A DNA stretch of 64,000 nt from Rickettsia typhi (GCA_945861725.1 CAMAVJ010000002.1:1-64000); one strand, 5' to 3'; positions 53,232 to 63,928 are shown, numbered from the stretch's first letter. Notes: a model not told the origin generated them from the letters alone. Translations and numbers: made by a program.

Positions 53232-54380
53232 ATGTCGAAATCGAAAGATCTTTATGCAATTTTGGGCGTAAGTAAAAACGCAACTGAAGCTGAAATTAAG
53301 AAAGCATACAGAAAAATCGCGATGAAATACCATCCCGATCGTAATCCAAATAATAAAGAATCTGAAACGAAATTTAAAGAAGCAGCGGAAGCTTATGAAA
53401 CTCTTTCAAATCCCGAAAAAAAGCAACATTATGACACTCACGGCACAACAGAAAATATGGGTGGCGGTTCGCCATTTGGCGGTAGTGGCGGCGGCTTTGA
53501 AGGTCATTCTGGTGGTTTTGAAGATATATTTAATCAGTTTTTTGGCGGTGGCGGTTCGCCATTTGGCGGTAGTAGTGGAGGCGGGCAGAGAAAGGCTCGC
53601 TCTATGGCTGTTGACGGTTCGGATTTGCAATTTTCACTTTCAATCACGCTTGAAGATGCACACAATGGTGTGACTAAAAAAGTTTCATTTAATGGTAATA
53701 TTGGTTGTAAAACTTGCGATGGCATTGGCGGTTCGGGAGTAAACACCTGTGGAACTTGTCGCGGCTCTGGTGTAACTCGCCAACAACGAGGCTTCTTCAT
53801 TACGGAATCAACTTGCCATGCTTGTCATGGAAATGGTCAAACCGTTTCAAATAAATGTAAGGATTGTGGTGGTGAAGGAAGAAAAGTTGCTAATCGTACA
53901 ATTGAAGTGAAGGTTGCACAAGGAATTAAGGATGGGCAGAAAATTTTCCTTCAAGGGCAGGGCGATGCTGGTGCTCGTGGTGGAAAATCTGGAGATTTGT
54001 ATATCATCGTAGGAGTGCAAAAACATAAATTCTTCACAAGAATTGACAATGATATTCATTTTAACATAACAATTCCATTTGCCGATGCAATTCTTGGAAC
54101 GGAAATTGAAGTTCCAACTATTGATGGAAAATATGAAAAAGTTTCTATTGCCGCTGGAACGCAGAGTGATTCGGAAATTGTCGTGAAAAATAAGGGTATG
54201 AGTCGTCTTAATACTAGTGGTTTGCGTGGAAATATGGTGCTTAGGACTAAACTTGAAACGCCCGTTAATATGACAAAAAGGCAAAAGCAGTTGATGGAGG
54301 AATTTCAAACGGAATCTAACGAAAAAAACAGCCCGAATTCTAAGGGTTTTTTTGATAAAATTAAAAACATCTTTTCATAA
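53232..54380 (+). CDS. dnaJ: Chaperone DnaJ
   Basis: J domain with HPD, G/F region, four CxxCxGxG zinc motifs. Confidence 0.97.
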   Translation: MSKSKDLYAILGVSKNATEAEIKKAYRKIAMKYHPDRNPNNKESETKFKEAAEAYETLSNPEKKQHYDTHGTTENMGGGSPFGGSGGGFEGHSGGFEDIFNQFFGGGGSPFGGSSGGGQRKARSMAVDGSDLQFSLSITLEDAHNGVTKKVSFNGNIGCKTCDGIGGSGVNTCGTCRGSGVTRQQRGFFITESTCHACHGNGQTVSNKCKDCGGEGRKVANRTIEVKVAQGIKDGQKIFLQGQGDAGARGGKSGDLYIIVGVQKHKFFTRIDNDIHFNITIPFADAILGTEIEVPTIDGKYEKVSIAAGTQSDSEIVVKNKGMSRLNTSGLRGNMVLRTKLETPVNMTKRQKQLMEEFQTESNEKNSPNSKGFFDKIKNIFS

Positions 54381-55306
54381 TGACCATCAGATTTTCTGCG
54401 ATTCTGTCTACAATCATTCTCGTCACATTTCCATTGTTAGTTTGTGCACAAGAACTTGAAGTGAGAATGAAGGATAATATGGCACATATATTTCGTGCAG
54501 AAGAAGTGCGAAATATTATGCACAAAAAGCCTTTTGTTATTGATGTTTTTCGCTCGGATCAGCGATCGACTGGTGTTGGTTTTTTTATCAAAGAAGATGG
54601 AACTGCTCTTACAAGTTATCACGTTATTGCAAATGGGCAGAATATTTCAACAACAATCGAAGGTGTTGTTTATTTTATTGATGTTATTGGTTATGATGAA
54701 GTTCTTGATATTTCAGTGATTAAAGTACGGAATTTTCAATCAATTCCATTTGTTTTAGTAAAAAATGATGCCCAATCTGGTGGCAAAGTTTCAATTTTAG
54801 ACAAAAGATCTCCGCTAATTGGAAAAGTGTTGCGAAGTTCTGAAAAATTTTTCGTGTTTGATATTGAAATATCACAAGGGTTTTCGGGTTCTCCTGTATT
54901 TTGCGGTGAAGGCGTGTGTGGTATAATAACATCATTTGAAAAAAGCACTAATCATGCGATAGCGACAAAAGTGTTAAAGTCTTTGAAGAATCTTCAAGAA
55001 ATGTTTGTTGGTGAAAATTTTAAGAAGAAGAAGTTTGATTTTTATGTAATGGATTTGCAAAAATACGATGCAATTAGCATTGATGAATTGAATTTGTCGA
55101 ATAATGTGCAAAATAATCTTGGTGTTTTGGTTACATATTCTGGAGACGAAAACCTTCAAACGTGGGATGTCATTACGCATATTAATGGTGAAATTGTGAA
55201 TAAAGTTGAAGATCTTCAGGCGATAATCACAAAAATTTATGCAGATGAATCTGTAACATTTACACTTATTCGTGCGAAATCTACTATCTCCGTTACAATT
55301 TCCTGA
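54380..55306 (+). CDS. Exported trypsin-like (HtrA/DegP-type) serine protease with PDZ domain
   Basis: Signal peptide; His (TSYHVI), Asp (VLDISVIKV), Ser (GFSGSPVF) and C-terminal PDZ-like LQTWDVITHINGEIVNKVEDLQAII. Confidence 0.8.
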   Translation: MTIRFSAILSTIILVTFPLLVCAQELEVRMKDNMAHIFRAEEVRNIMHKKPFVIDVFRSDQRSTGVGFFIKEDGTALTSYHVIANGQNISTTIEGVVYFIDVIGYDEVLDISVIKVRNFQSIPFVLVKNDAQSGGKVSILDKRSPLIGKVLRSSEKFFVFDIEISQGFSGSPVFCGEGVCGIITSFEKSTNHAIATKVLKSLKNLQEMFVGENFKKKKFDFYVMDLQKYDAISIDELNLSNNVQNNLGVLVTYSGDENLQTWDVITHINGEIVNKVEDLQAIITKIYADESVTFTLIRAKSTISVTIS

Positions 55307-55307
55307 A

Positions 55308-56486
55308 TTATTCTATACCCATTTGTTTGAAGGTTTTTTCAAGAATTGCACTGGCTTGTTGTATATGTTCGTCTTGAATAATTAGTGGCGGAAGAAGGCG
55401 TAAGACATTATTTCTTGCTGGCATTGTTATCAGTTTATTTTCAAAAAGGTTATCAGCAATTGCCTTTGCGTTAAATGCTTCGTTAAACATAAAGCCGCTC
55501 ATTAATCCAAAGCCTCGTATTTCTTTAATGATGTGTGGAAATTTATTCATTAAATCTTTCATTGCATCGTTAATATTCTTTGATTGCCTTTGAACATTTA
55601 GCAAAAAATCTGGATTGGAAATCTCTGTGCAAACGGCATTTGCGACAGCCATAGCAAGGGGATTTCCTCCAAATGTTGTACCATGTGAGCCAACCGTTAT
55701 GACATCTTTCGTTGATTTGGCAAAAAGTGTTGCACCAACTGGAAATCCACTTCCAATTCCCTTTGCAAGAGCAATGATATCTGGTTCAATTCCTGCCCAA
55801 TTAAAGGCGTTAAATTTTCCAGTTCTTCCTGCTCCGCATTGAACTTCGTCGAGTAATAGAAGAATTCCTTTTTCCTTGGCAAGTATTGAAAGTTGTTTGA
55901 GATAATCCCATCCGGCAAAATTTAAACCACCTTCGCCTTGAATTGGTTCGACTAAAATACCTGCCGTTTTTTCATTAATTGCGTTCCGTGTTTCTTCGAT
56001 ATTTCCATATTGAACATGTTTAAAGCCTTCGAGAAGTGGGTAAAATCCTTTTTTATAACCTAGCTCGTCCGCAGCGGAAATGTTTGTGATACTTCTTCCG
56101 TGAAATGAGCCTTTGCAAGTGATTATTTCGTATCTTTCTTCGCCTTTATCCTGAAAGAATTTTCGCGTCATTTTGATAGCTCCTTCGACAGCCTCCGAGC
56201 CGGAGTTGCAAAAGAAAACATTTTCCATACCTGTTGCATTGCAAAGTGTTTCCGCACATTCATCCATTTCTTTGCTGAAAAACATGTTTGAAATATGCCA
56301 CAGTTTGTGCGATTGTTCGTTTAAAACTTTGACAATTTTTTCGTTGCAATGCCCAAGTGAATTAACGGCAACGCCAGCCATAAAGTCGAGGTATTCATCG
56401 GTTTGAGTGTAAAGATATACACCTTTGCCATGAGAAAATTCCGTTTTATTTCGTGCGTGTGAATTAACTATGCGTCTATGTTTCAT
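55308..56486 (-). CDS. argD: Acetylornithine/succinyldiaminopimelate aminotransferase
   Basis: FFCNSGSEAVEGAIKM, LLLDEVQCGAGRTGK, GSHGTTFGGNPLA. Confidence 0.92.
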   Translation of the reverse strand: MKHRRIVNSHARNKTEFSHGKGVYLYTQTDEYLDFMAGVAVNSLGHCNEKIVKVLNEQSHKLWHISNMFFSKEMDECAETLCNATGMENVFFCNSGSEAVEGAIKMTRKFFQDKGEERYEIITCKGSFHGRSITNISAADELGYKKGFYPLLEGFKHVQYGNIEETRNAINEKTAGILVEPIQGEGGLNFAGWDYLKQLSILAKEKGILLLLDEVQCGAGRTGKFNAFNWAGIEPDIIALAKGIGSGFPVGATLFAKSTKDVITVGSHGTTFGGNPLAMAVANAVCTEISNPDFLLNVQRQSKNINDAMKDLMNKFPHIIKEIRGFGLMSGFMFNEAFNAKAIADNLFENKLITMPARNNVLRLLPPLIIQDEHIQQASAILEKTFKQMGIE

Positions 56487-56508
56487 TGTAAATACAAATA
56501 TTTAATTA

Positions 56509-58794
56509 TTACGATGATGGTGTTATGTATGGTTTGAGGTATTCGTTCCAGCGTGTATTTGCAGCTTCGATACACTGTGAAGATGACACTGAAGTGTTGG
56601 TGGCATTTTGTTTATCATTATGAATATTCCAAAGGTCTTCGACAATTTTTTTACGAATACTAATTCCATTTGTTTGAAATTTATTGATTGCGGTGTAAAG
56701 ATCTTCGGCAATGGCGAGGCGTTGATCATCGTTAAGATTATAACAGATTTTTGTGTCATTATTTGCGGAAGATTGCGAAATAGGGCATTTGAAAATGTTA
56801 TTGACGTCAATTGCTGCGGGATTTGTTTTAATGTATTGTATTGCGACTGTTTGGCAGATTGAATCAACAATTTGTGTGCATGATTGTGGGCAAGTTTGTC
56901 CAATACATTTACTGACATAGCACGATAACCCTGCAACTTTAGATTCAATATTTGAAATGTTTTTGTAATCGTCGTTAACACTCTTAACTGCATCAACAAT
57001 TAATTGAGTTGTTGTTGTATTTATTGTGAAATTTGAAACAATTTTTACTGGGCAAGATTTATAAAAATCGCTGGATGCTATCAATGATTGTTGAGTTACT
57101 GCGTCAATTGGTATTGGTGTACCTCCTGCACCTCCTTTAATGCCGATATACGTTTTGAGGGAGTTTTTCCAAGAGATGTCGTCAAAATCCATATGTGTGC
57201 ATTTACAAAGATTCGGGTAGAGTTCTTTGTAAATGTTTCCAACTATTACCGATTGAGATGAACTTAGATTTGCTGATGTTTCGTACAACCTTTGTCCTAT
57301 TTGTCCTTGTTGTGATTGTGAAAAGTTTTTGAAATTTCCATTTGAAACTGCTTCTGTGAGTGCGTATTTGATAACGTATGATCTATATGTTTCAGGTATG
57401 AAGAATTGGTATCGATCAACTTTATTTATTATATTCGTAATTGGTTCGGAATCTTTATTTGAACGGTATGCGTCGTATTCGGATTGAATTGTGTTAATGA
57501 GTGTTATACATCCCGCTTGAGTACTCTCAGACGTTAACACTGGTGAGGTTCCGCTTGATTGTGTGCTTGCTGCCAGTGTATTATCAGCGATAAAATTGCA
57601 AATAATTTCGGCAGTTGTTTTTCCGGAAAGGAAGTCGGAGTACGATGATGTAATTTTTGTTTGGTTTGTTGGGGAGAGTTGGCTGTATGATGGTATGGCC
57701 GCTCTGATGTCGCTCTTATTTGTTTTTGCTAATTTGAGTGTACGAACGCAATCAAGGTATGGACTTGTGGCGTTGACACCATTCACAACGGAATGCGATG
57801 TGCTTCCACATATTGTGGTGGATTGGATATCAAGACTATTTCCATTAAGATTTTTCATTGTGGATATTATCTCATTATAACTAGAACCAAGGTAATTTTG
57901 TAGAATTTCTTTCTGTTGGGCTTGGTTCGTCACACCGTTCATTATGTTTAAACTTGCAAAAGCGGTTATAGCATCGGATTCTGAAACATTTGAGCCTTTT
58001 GCTGCGTAAAGATTTTTTACCATCGTTTTGCAATCGTTGTATATTTGTGCGGCATCAATTAATTGAGCATCGGTTAATTTAACGATGTTTGTGCAGTAAT
58101 TTCCAGCGGCATTTCCGTATTTTTGCGTCGCAATACTTGTTACGGAGATGTCTTGTGTGTCGATTGGCATCATTGAAAAACCCATAACACTTAAGAGTGT
58201 ATTTTTGATTGTTGTTGAATCTGTAATATTTTGAGTAAGCAGTGGTTGGACAATTGATACGCAATCTTGTATTCTTTTTGTGTAATTTGCGGGCGAACTT
58301 CCACCGACGCCGCTACTACCACCTCCTCCACTTCCACTTCCTCCACCTCCTCCACTTCCACTACCACCTCCGCTTCCGCCACCAGATGAATCGTCTTGCG
58401 AGCTAGAAAGCCATGAGTTTCTGTTGGATAAACCGTTGATTTGATTGAGTTTAAGCAATGGTGTTTTGCTAAAATATGTTTGTGAAGAAAATTTTGAGTT
58501 ACTTCCGTTTGATGATCCGTTGAATATACTACTTGATTTATTGGATTGACTTGACGCATTTGGTGAAGCGGGTGTTGAAGATGAGCTCATCAATGAAGCT
58601 GATGCAAAGCCTTTTGCTTCAGGGGGTGTTTTATTTTTTTTTTCGCTTTTTGGCTTCTGCTTTTGATTGTACTTTCCGCCAAATGATTGTGTGTCATTAC
58701 TTTCGTTGGTGTTTTTGCTAAAAAAAATGAAGTATGCGAATGTACCAAATGTAATTAAAGAAATTGCGATGATTATGATTTTCTTTTTTTCCAT
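56509..58794 (-). CDS. 761-aa membrane-anchored protein of unknown function with Gly/Ser linker
   Basis: N-terminal TM (IIIIAISLITFGTFAYFIFF), SGGGSGGGSGSGGGGGSGSGGGGS linker, Cys-containing C-terminal ~550 aa with signs of internal repetition. Confidence 0.6.
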   Translation of the reverse strand: MEKKKIIIIAISLITFGTFAYFIFFSKNTNESNDTQSFGGKYNQKQKPKSEKKNKTPPEAKGFASASLMSSSSTPASPNASSQSNKSSSIFNGSSNGSNSKFSSQTYFSKTPLLKLNQINGLSNRNSWLSSSQDDSSGGGSGGGSGSGGGGGSGSGGGGSSGVGGSSPANYTKRIQDCVSIVQPLLTQNITDSTTIKNTLLSVMGFSMMPIDTQDISVTSIATQKYGNAAGNYCTNIVKLTDAQLIDAAQIYNDCKTMVKNLYAAKGSNVSESDAITAFASLNIMNGVTNQAQQKEILQNYLGSSYNEIISTMKNLNGNSLDIQSTTICGSTSHSVVNGVNATSPYLDCVRTLKLAKTNKSDIRAAIPSYSQLSPTNQTKITSSYSDFLSGKTTAEIICNFIADNTLAASTQSSGTSPVLTSESTQAGCITLINTIQSEYDAYRSNKDSEPITNIINKVDRYQFFIPETYRSYVIKYALTEAVSNGNFKNFSQSQQGQIGQRLYETSANLSSSQSVIVGNIYKELYPNLCKCTHMDFDDISWKNSLKTYIGIKGGAGGTPIPIDAVTQQSLIASSDFYKSCPVKIVSNFTINTTTTQLIVDAVKSVNDDYKNISNIESKVAGLSCYVSKCIGQTCPQSCTQIVDSICQTVAIQYIKTNPAAIDVNNIFKCPISQSSANNDTKICYNLNDDQRLAIAEDLYTAINKFQTNGISIRKKIVEDLWNIHNDKQNATNTSVSSSQCIEAANTRWNEYLKPYITPSS
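58299..58386 (-). repeat. Low-complexity tract encoding a (Gly/Ser)n linker
   Basis: + strand CCACCTCCTCCACTTCCACTTCCTCCACC... within the 761-aa ORF. Confidence 0.8.
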
Positions 58795-58923
58795 TTGATA
58801 TGTGGATAAGTTGGATATAAATTCATACTACTTTAGTTCGTTTAGTAAAAATAATTTTGCAAGATTTTTTTTATTTACAATTAAAAATCTTCTTCTTATA
58901 AGGAACTTAATTTTTGAATTGTA

Positions 58924-59625
58924 GTGAAAGGATCAATTTTATATGTTACTCATAAGGTAAAAGGAACTTTGGAAAGACGCAAACGAAATGCAATGGTTTT
59001 CGTGCGTTTATTTTTGATAATCCTGCGTAAAATCTCTTACAAAGAAAACGGTGTATTAAAGGTTAAATTTGGTGACATTCTTGATATCGTAAGTAAGTAT
59101 TCGCAATTTACACTTATAGCAATTGCCGTTTTTCCATTAATTCTTCCAATTCCGTACCCACCTGGAATGCCAACGATGCTTTCAATTCCAGTTTTTGTTT
59201 TTATATTAAATGCCTTGATTGGAAGGAGAATTATTAAAATTCCAGAAAAAGTGAGGAAATTTTCCTTTAAAATTGATTCATTAAAAACTATCGTTGTTAA
59301 ATCAGGCATCATTGTGACGATCCTTGCGAAAATTTCAAGAGGTGGCAGGGTAAGGTTTCTAGTTGATCCTCAAATGACAAAATTCCACGCATTTTTCATG
59401 CTGATAATGTGTACATTGATACTTATCCCATTTCCTGGGACAAACTACCTTCCATCGATTTCAATTTTTGTGATATCGCTTGGCGTGGTATTAACGGATG
59501 GAATTCTTGTTGGAATTGGTTATTTTATTGGCATTTCGGGAATTATTCTTGTTACGATGATTTTCTTCTTTGGTAAGGTTTTGATTGCAATTTTTATTAA
59601 GTTTGCAAAATATTTACTTTATTAA
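58924..59625 (+). CDS. ExoD-family membrane protein
   Basis: Hydrophobic 'LPIPYPPGMPTMLSIPVFVF...' and 'IPFPGTNYLPSISIFVISLGVVLTDGILV' typical of ExoD. Confidence 0.7.
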   Translation: MKGSILYVTHKVKGTLERRKRNAMVFVRLFLIILRKISYKENGVLKVKFGDILDIVSKYSQFTLIAIAVFPLILPIPYPPGMPTMLSIPVFVFILNALIGRRIIKIPEKVRKFSFKIDSLKTIVVKSGIIVTILAKISRGGRVRFLVDPQMTKFHAFFMLIMCTLILIPFPGTNYLPSISIFVISLGVVLTDGILVGIGYFIGISGIILVTMIFFFGKVLIAIFIKFAKYLLY

Positions 59626-59635
59626 TCAACACGCC

Positions 59636-60409
59636 TTAAGCATTAATCATGTGATACATACTATTCACTGCTTTTTCAAGTCCGCAATAAATTGATTCCC
59701 CAATAAGGAAGTGTCCAATATTAAAAAGTTCAATTTCGTTAATTTTTGTAAGATTTGTGATGTTGTTGTAATTTAGACCGTGTCCCGCGTGGCATTGCAT
59801 TTCGAGTTTGGAAATCATTTTTGAAATTATGGTGATCCTTTCGAGTTCTTGGGACTGGAAAACACCGTTTGCGTTTGCATATTTTCCTGTGTGAATTTCA
59901 ATAATATCAACGCCGATTTCCTTTGCAGTTGTGATGTGATTTTTGTCTGGATCAAGAAAAAGTGATACTAAAATTCCAGCATCTTTTAACTTCTGTGAGC
60001 ATTTGGTAATTTTTTCTTTGTGAGTTATAACATCGAGTCCGGATTCTGTTGTCATTTCTTCGCGTTTTTCTGGTACGATACAAACGGAATATGGTTTATT
60101 TTTGATAGCAATTTCCGTCATTTCTTCTGTGCATGCTATTTCAAGGTTGATTTTTATAGGAGATTCTTTACATAGAGTTTCGACATCTGCATCGCGAATG
60201 TGTCTGCGATCTTCTCTTAAATGGATTGTTATAAGCTTAATACCATTGCAATTATTGATAATTTCAACTGCACGGTTAAGATTTGGGAATATGCCATCTC
60301 TTGCATTACGGATTGTTGCTATGTGATCAATATTAATTCCCAAAAACTTTTCTGAAGAAATAGTGCGTTGTTCAATTTGTTCTATCATTTTTTTAAAAAA
60401 ATCTTGCAA
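59636..60409 (-). CDS. pdxJ: Pyridoxine 5'-phosphate synthase
   Basis: GINIDHIATIRNARDG, LREDRRHIRDADV, IEIHTGKYANA, CHAGHGLNYNN. Confidence 0.94.
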   Translation of the reverse strand: MQDFFKKMIEQIEQRTISSEKFLGINIDHIATIRNARDGIFPNLNRAVEIINNCNGIKLITIHLREDRRHIRDADVETLCKESPIKINLEIACTEEMTEIAIKNKPYSVCIVPEKREEMTTESGLDVITHKEKITKCSQKLKDAGILVSLFLDPDKNHITTAKEIGVDIIEIHTGKYANANGVFQSQELERITIISKMISKLEMQCHAGHGLNYNNITNLTKINEIELFNIGHFLIGESIYCGLEKAVNSMYHMINA

Positions 60410-60452
60410 TTAAAAAAGTTGTGTCTTAATTTTTGTCAAGATATTTTAATAT

Positions 60453-60935
60453 ATGTTCAATACACTGCTTGGTAAAATAAAAGGTAAAATTAAATTTGGG
60501 AGAGCTGCGGAAATTTTTATCGCTATTGTGGCGATTATGATTTTTGTGGTATTTACTTCGTATATGGCACTTTCTGTGAAAAAGAATTCCGTAAATGCAA
60601 GTGGTACAAAGGAATTTTATGCACGATTTAACGATATCGATGGCATTTTGGTTGGCTCAAATGTTTCAATTTCTGGTTATAAAGTTGGTTCTGTGAAATC
60701 GTTAGACATCGATCCAATTAGTTACGATGTTAAAGTTGTAATTGAAATTACGGACAAAGTAAGTATTCCAAATGATACAATGGCCGCAGTAAGGACATCT
60801 GGAATTCTTGGTGGAAAATATATTGCTTTAATTCCGGGTGCAAGTGATGATTATCTCGAAAATGGAAAGGAAATTATATACACTCAGTCAGCTATCAATC
60901 TTGAAAATCTAATTGGTACATTTGTAAAAAAATAA
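60453..60935 (+). CDS. mlaD: MlaD/MCE-domain lipid transport protein
   Basis: N-terminal TM; YARFNDIDGILVGSNVSISGYKVGSVKSL, SGILGGKYIALIPG. Confidence 0.9.
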   Translation: MFNTLLGKIKGKIKFGRAAEIFIAIVAIMIFVVFTSYMALSVKKNSVNASGTKEFYARFNDIDGILVGSNVSISGYKVGSVKSLDIDPISYDVKVVIEITDKVSIPNDTMAAVRTSGILGGKYIALIPGASDDYLENGKEIIYTQSAINLENLIGTFVKK

Positions 60936-60939
60936 AAAA

Positions 60940-61983
60940 ATGATAATCGTATCTTTTGTTACAAATTTTTTATTTTTTACTTTGTGTTCAGTTTTGCTGT
61001 CTTTTAAGGGAAATGCTGCAATTTTGATGAGTGGATCTTCCACAGTATATCCATTTGCAACGGTTCTTGCTGAAGAATTTGCGTATAAAACAAATATTCA
61101 AACACCAATCGTTGAATCCATTGGAACTGGAGGGGGTTTTTCCGCGTTTTGTATGGGAAATGGTGTGAATTCGCCCGATATTGTGAACGCATCGCGTCCA
61201 ATCAAAAAACTGGAACAAGTTCATTGTATGAAAAACGGTGTTTCATATACACCAGTTATAATTGGAATTGATGCAATAATTCTTGCAATGCATTCTAATA
61301 ATGAAAAATCGGCGTTAATTCATTCATTAACTGATAGTGAAATTTTCAAAGCGTTTGCAAGGGAAGTTGTGATTGATGGAAAAATTGTTACAAATCCTTA
61401 CGAAAAATGGAGCCAAATTAACCCAAAATTGCCGGATTTTGAAATAATAATATATGGTCCGCCTTCAACGTCTGGCACTCGTGATTCATTCACACAAATC
61501 GCCCTTGTTCAGTATTGTTCAAAAATGTTAGAATTTAAGGAAAAATATAAGGAAAAACTTGAGCAGGGCTGTTCTTTAATTAGAAATGACGGAAGATTTA
61601 TTGAGTCTGGTGAAAATGATACATTTATTGTGCATAAAATTTCACTTCGCAAGGGCTCAATTGGCATATTTGGATATTCTCACTACATGGAAAACAAAAC
61701 AAAGCTTCATGCTGTAAAAATTAATGGCGTGAACCCTAATTCGTATTCTATTTCAACAGGGCAGTACAAAATTTCTCGACCACTATTCCTTTACTTTAAA
61801 AATGCATCATTGCAAAATAATTTGGATCTTCAAAAATTCTTTAAGGAGGTTAAAAGTCCTGATGCCATTGGTTTTGGTGGATACTTGGAGTCTTACCATC
61901 TAATACCACTTGACAAACAATTTTTGGCTAACCATAAACTCAACGAAATTGACAGTAATTTAACTGAACTAAAAGATGTCTGA
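60940..61983 (+). CDS. PstS-like phosphate-binding protein
   Basis: SGSSTVYPFATVLAEEFA, GTGGGFSAFC, ASRPIK, GPPSTSGTRDSF motifs. Confidence 0.88.
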   Translation: MIIVSFVTNFLFFTLCSVLLSFKGNAAILMSGSSTVYPFATVLAEEFAYKTNIQTPIVESIGTGGGFSAFCMGNGVNSPDIVNASRPIKKLEQVHCMKNGVSYTPVIIGIDAIILAMHSNNEKSALIHSLTDSEIFKAFAREVVIDGKIVTNPYEKWSQINPKLPDFEIIIYGPPSTSGTRDSFTQIALVQYCSKMLEFKEKYKEKLEQGCSLIRNDGRFIESGENDTFIVHKISLRKGSIGIFGYSHYMENKTKLHAVKINGVNPNSYSISTGQYKISRPLFLYFKNASLQNNLDLQKFFKEVKSPDAIGFGGYLESYHLIPLDKQFLANHKLNEIDSNLTELKDV

Positions 61984-63928
61984 AGATACTGTAAAAGTTA
62001 CCATTAATGGCACGGATCACCAAATTCAAAAAGGTTTGACCGTTCTTCAGGCTTGCAGAGATATTGCCGCCGTAGAAATTCCGCACTTTTGTTATCACGA
62101 TCGCTTGTCAATTGCTGGAAATTGCAGAATGTGCCTTGTTGAAATTCAACCTGGTCCGCCAAAACCACAGGCTTCTTGTGCTATAAATGTTGCAGAGGGA
62201 ATGATTGTGAATACGGAAAGTAATATGACCGTTGAAGCACGCAAAAATGTTATGCAATTCTTACTTGCAAATCACCCACTCGATTGCCCAATTTGTGACC
62301 AAGGTGGCGAGTGCGATTTACAGGATCAATCTGTAAAATATGGTTCATGCTCTTCAAAATTTGATGAATCTAAGCGTGCCGTTGAGGAGAAATCTATGGG
62401 TCCACTAATTAAAACCGCAATGACGCGTTGCATCCATTGTATGCGTTGCGTTCGCTTTATGGAAGAAGTTGCGGGAACTTCAGAAATTGGTTCATTTAAC
62501 CGCGGAAATGATACTGAAGTGGCAACATTTTTGAACAAAAATATCACGAGTGAACTTTCTGGAAATATTATTGACCTTTGCCCAGTTGGAGCATTAACCG
62601 CAAAACCATACGCTTTCACATATCGTTCTTGGGAGTTAACAAAAATGCCATCAATTGATGTCATGGACTCACTTGGATCATCAATTCAAATTGATTCAAA
62701 AGGCAATAAAGTTGTGCGAATTTTACCTCGTCTAAATGAGGAAATCAATGAAGAATGGTTATCGGATCGCTCTCGTTTTTCTTGCGACGGACTTTCTGTG
62801 CAAAGAATTGATAAACCTTATATCAAAAAAAATGGGAAATTCGTCCCATCAACATGGGAAGATACTTTGGCGTTGCTCGCGGAAAAAATTTCACTTTCTG
62901 GTGAAAAATCGTGTGCTTTTGCTGGAAAATTTGCCGATGCTGAAAGTCTTTTTGCACTAAAAAAACTTTTCAATATTTTACACAGTAATTATACACAAAT
63001 TAATGAAGACGGGGCAAAAATCCTGACACATCAACGCCAAAACTACATTCTTAATACTCCAATTGCCGAATTTGGAAACCTTAAGACACTACTAATCGTC
63101 AATTCTGACGTTCGTCAAGAAGCACCACTTTTAAATGCAAGAATTTTGCGTGCTGTCAAAAACGGTTGCAAAGTTTTTATTATTGGTGAAAAATTCAACG
63201 CAAATTATCAATTTACACACATTGGCAATGATAAATCGCTCTTAAATGATGTTCTTACGGAAAAATATCCTGAAATTTTTGATTACAAAACGGGAAAATC
63301 AGCGATTTTATTAGGTAGAAAGGCACTCATTGGCAAAGATGGCTATGCTATTCATAAAATTTGCCTTGAAATTGGTGAAAAAATGGGAAAAAATGCTTTT
63401 AATTTACTTCACGAAACAGCATCTGCGGTTGCTGGGCTTGATTTTGCATTTATTAACGAAGGCGGAATTGACGAAATTTACGAGAAAATCCAAAAAGGAG
63501 ATATTAACCTCACGATTTTACTTGGCTCGGATGATATTGATTTTGCAAAAATCCGCAAATCATTTGTGGTCTACATAGGAACGCACGCCGATAAAGCAAT
63601 AAAATTTGCCGATGTCGTCATTCCAAGTGAAGCCTACACCGAAAAATTTGCCCACTTCATCAATAATGAAGGTAAAATGCAATCGACTTTTAAAGCGGTT
63701 GAGTCCCCAAATGAAGCAAAAAATGATGATGAAATTATTCGTCTCATTGCGAAAAAAATGAGGATATCCCTACCTGAGTTCTCGCATATAATCACGCCAA
63801 CTTCCGTTAATATTACTGGTGAAATTTCTGGTAAATTTACGATGCCACCCGTAGAATCTCGCTTTCGCGTTTGTTCGATTTCACGAAATTCCAAAACAAT
63901 GCTTGAATGTGAAAAGCAGAGTATTTAA
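61976..63928 (+). CDS. nuoG: NADH-quinone oxidoreductase subunit G
   Basis: 2Fe-2S CRMCLVEI, HPLDCPICDQGGECDLQD, CIHCMRCVRF motifs. Confidence 0.95.
   Translation: MSEDTVKVTINGTDHQIQKGLTVLQACRDIAAVEIPHFCYHDRLSIAGNCRMCLVEIQPGPPKPQASCAINVAEGMIVNTESNMTVEARKNVMQFLLANHPLDCPICDQGGECDLQDQSVKYGSCSSKFDESKRAVEEKSMGPLIKTAMTRCIHCMRCVRFMEEVAGTSEIGSFNRGNDTEVATFLNKNITSELSGNIIDLCPVGALTAKPYAFTYRSWELTKMPSIDVMDSLGSSIQIDSKGNKVVRILPRLNEEINEEWLSDRSRFSCDGLSVQRIDKPYIKKNGKFVPSTWEDTLALLAEKISLSGEKSCAFAGKFADAESLFALKKLFNILHSNYTQINEDGAKILTHQRQNYILNTPIAEFGNLKTLLIVNSDVRQEAPLLNARILRAVKNGCKVFIIGEKFNANYQFTHIGNDKSLLNDVLTEKYPEIFDYKTGKSAILLGRKALIGKDGYAIHKICLEIGEKMGKNAFNLLHETASAVAGLDFAFINEGGIDEIYEKIQKGDINLTILLGSDDIDFAKIRKSFVVYIGTHADKAIKFADVVIPSEAYTEKFAHFINNEGKMQSTFKAVESPNEAKNDDEIIRLIAKKMRISLPEFSHIITPTSVNITGEISGKFTMPPVESRFRVCSISRNSKTMLECEKQSI

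Noticed and set aside
53406-53800. ORFs antisense to dnaJ
   Set aside because: They arise from the low-complexity G/F region and zinc-finger repeats of dnaJ read on the opposite strand.
58191-58559. 122-aa ORF rich in EVE repeats overlapping the 761-aa ORF
   Set aside because: Alternate frame of the Gly/Ser linker tract; no independent support.
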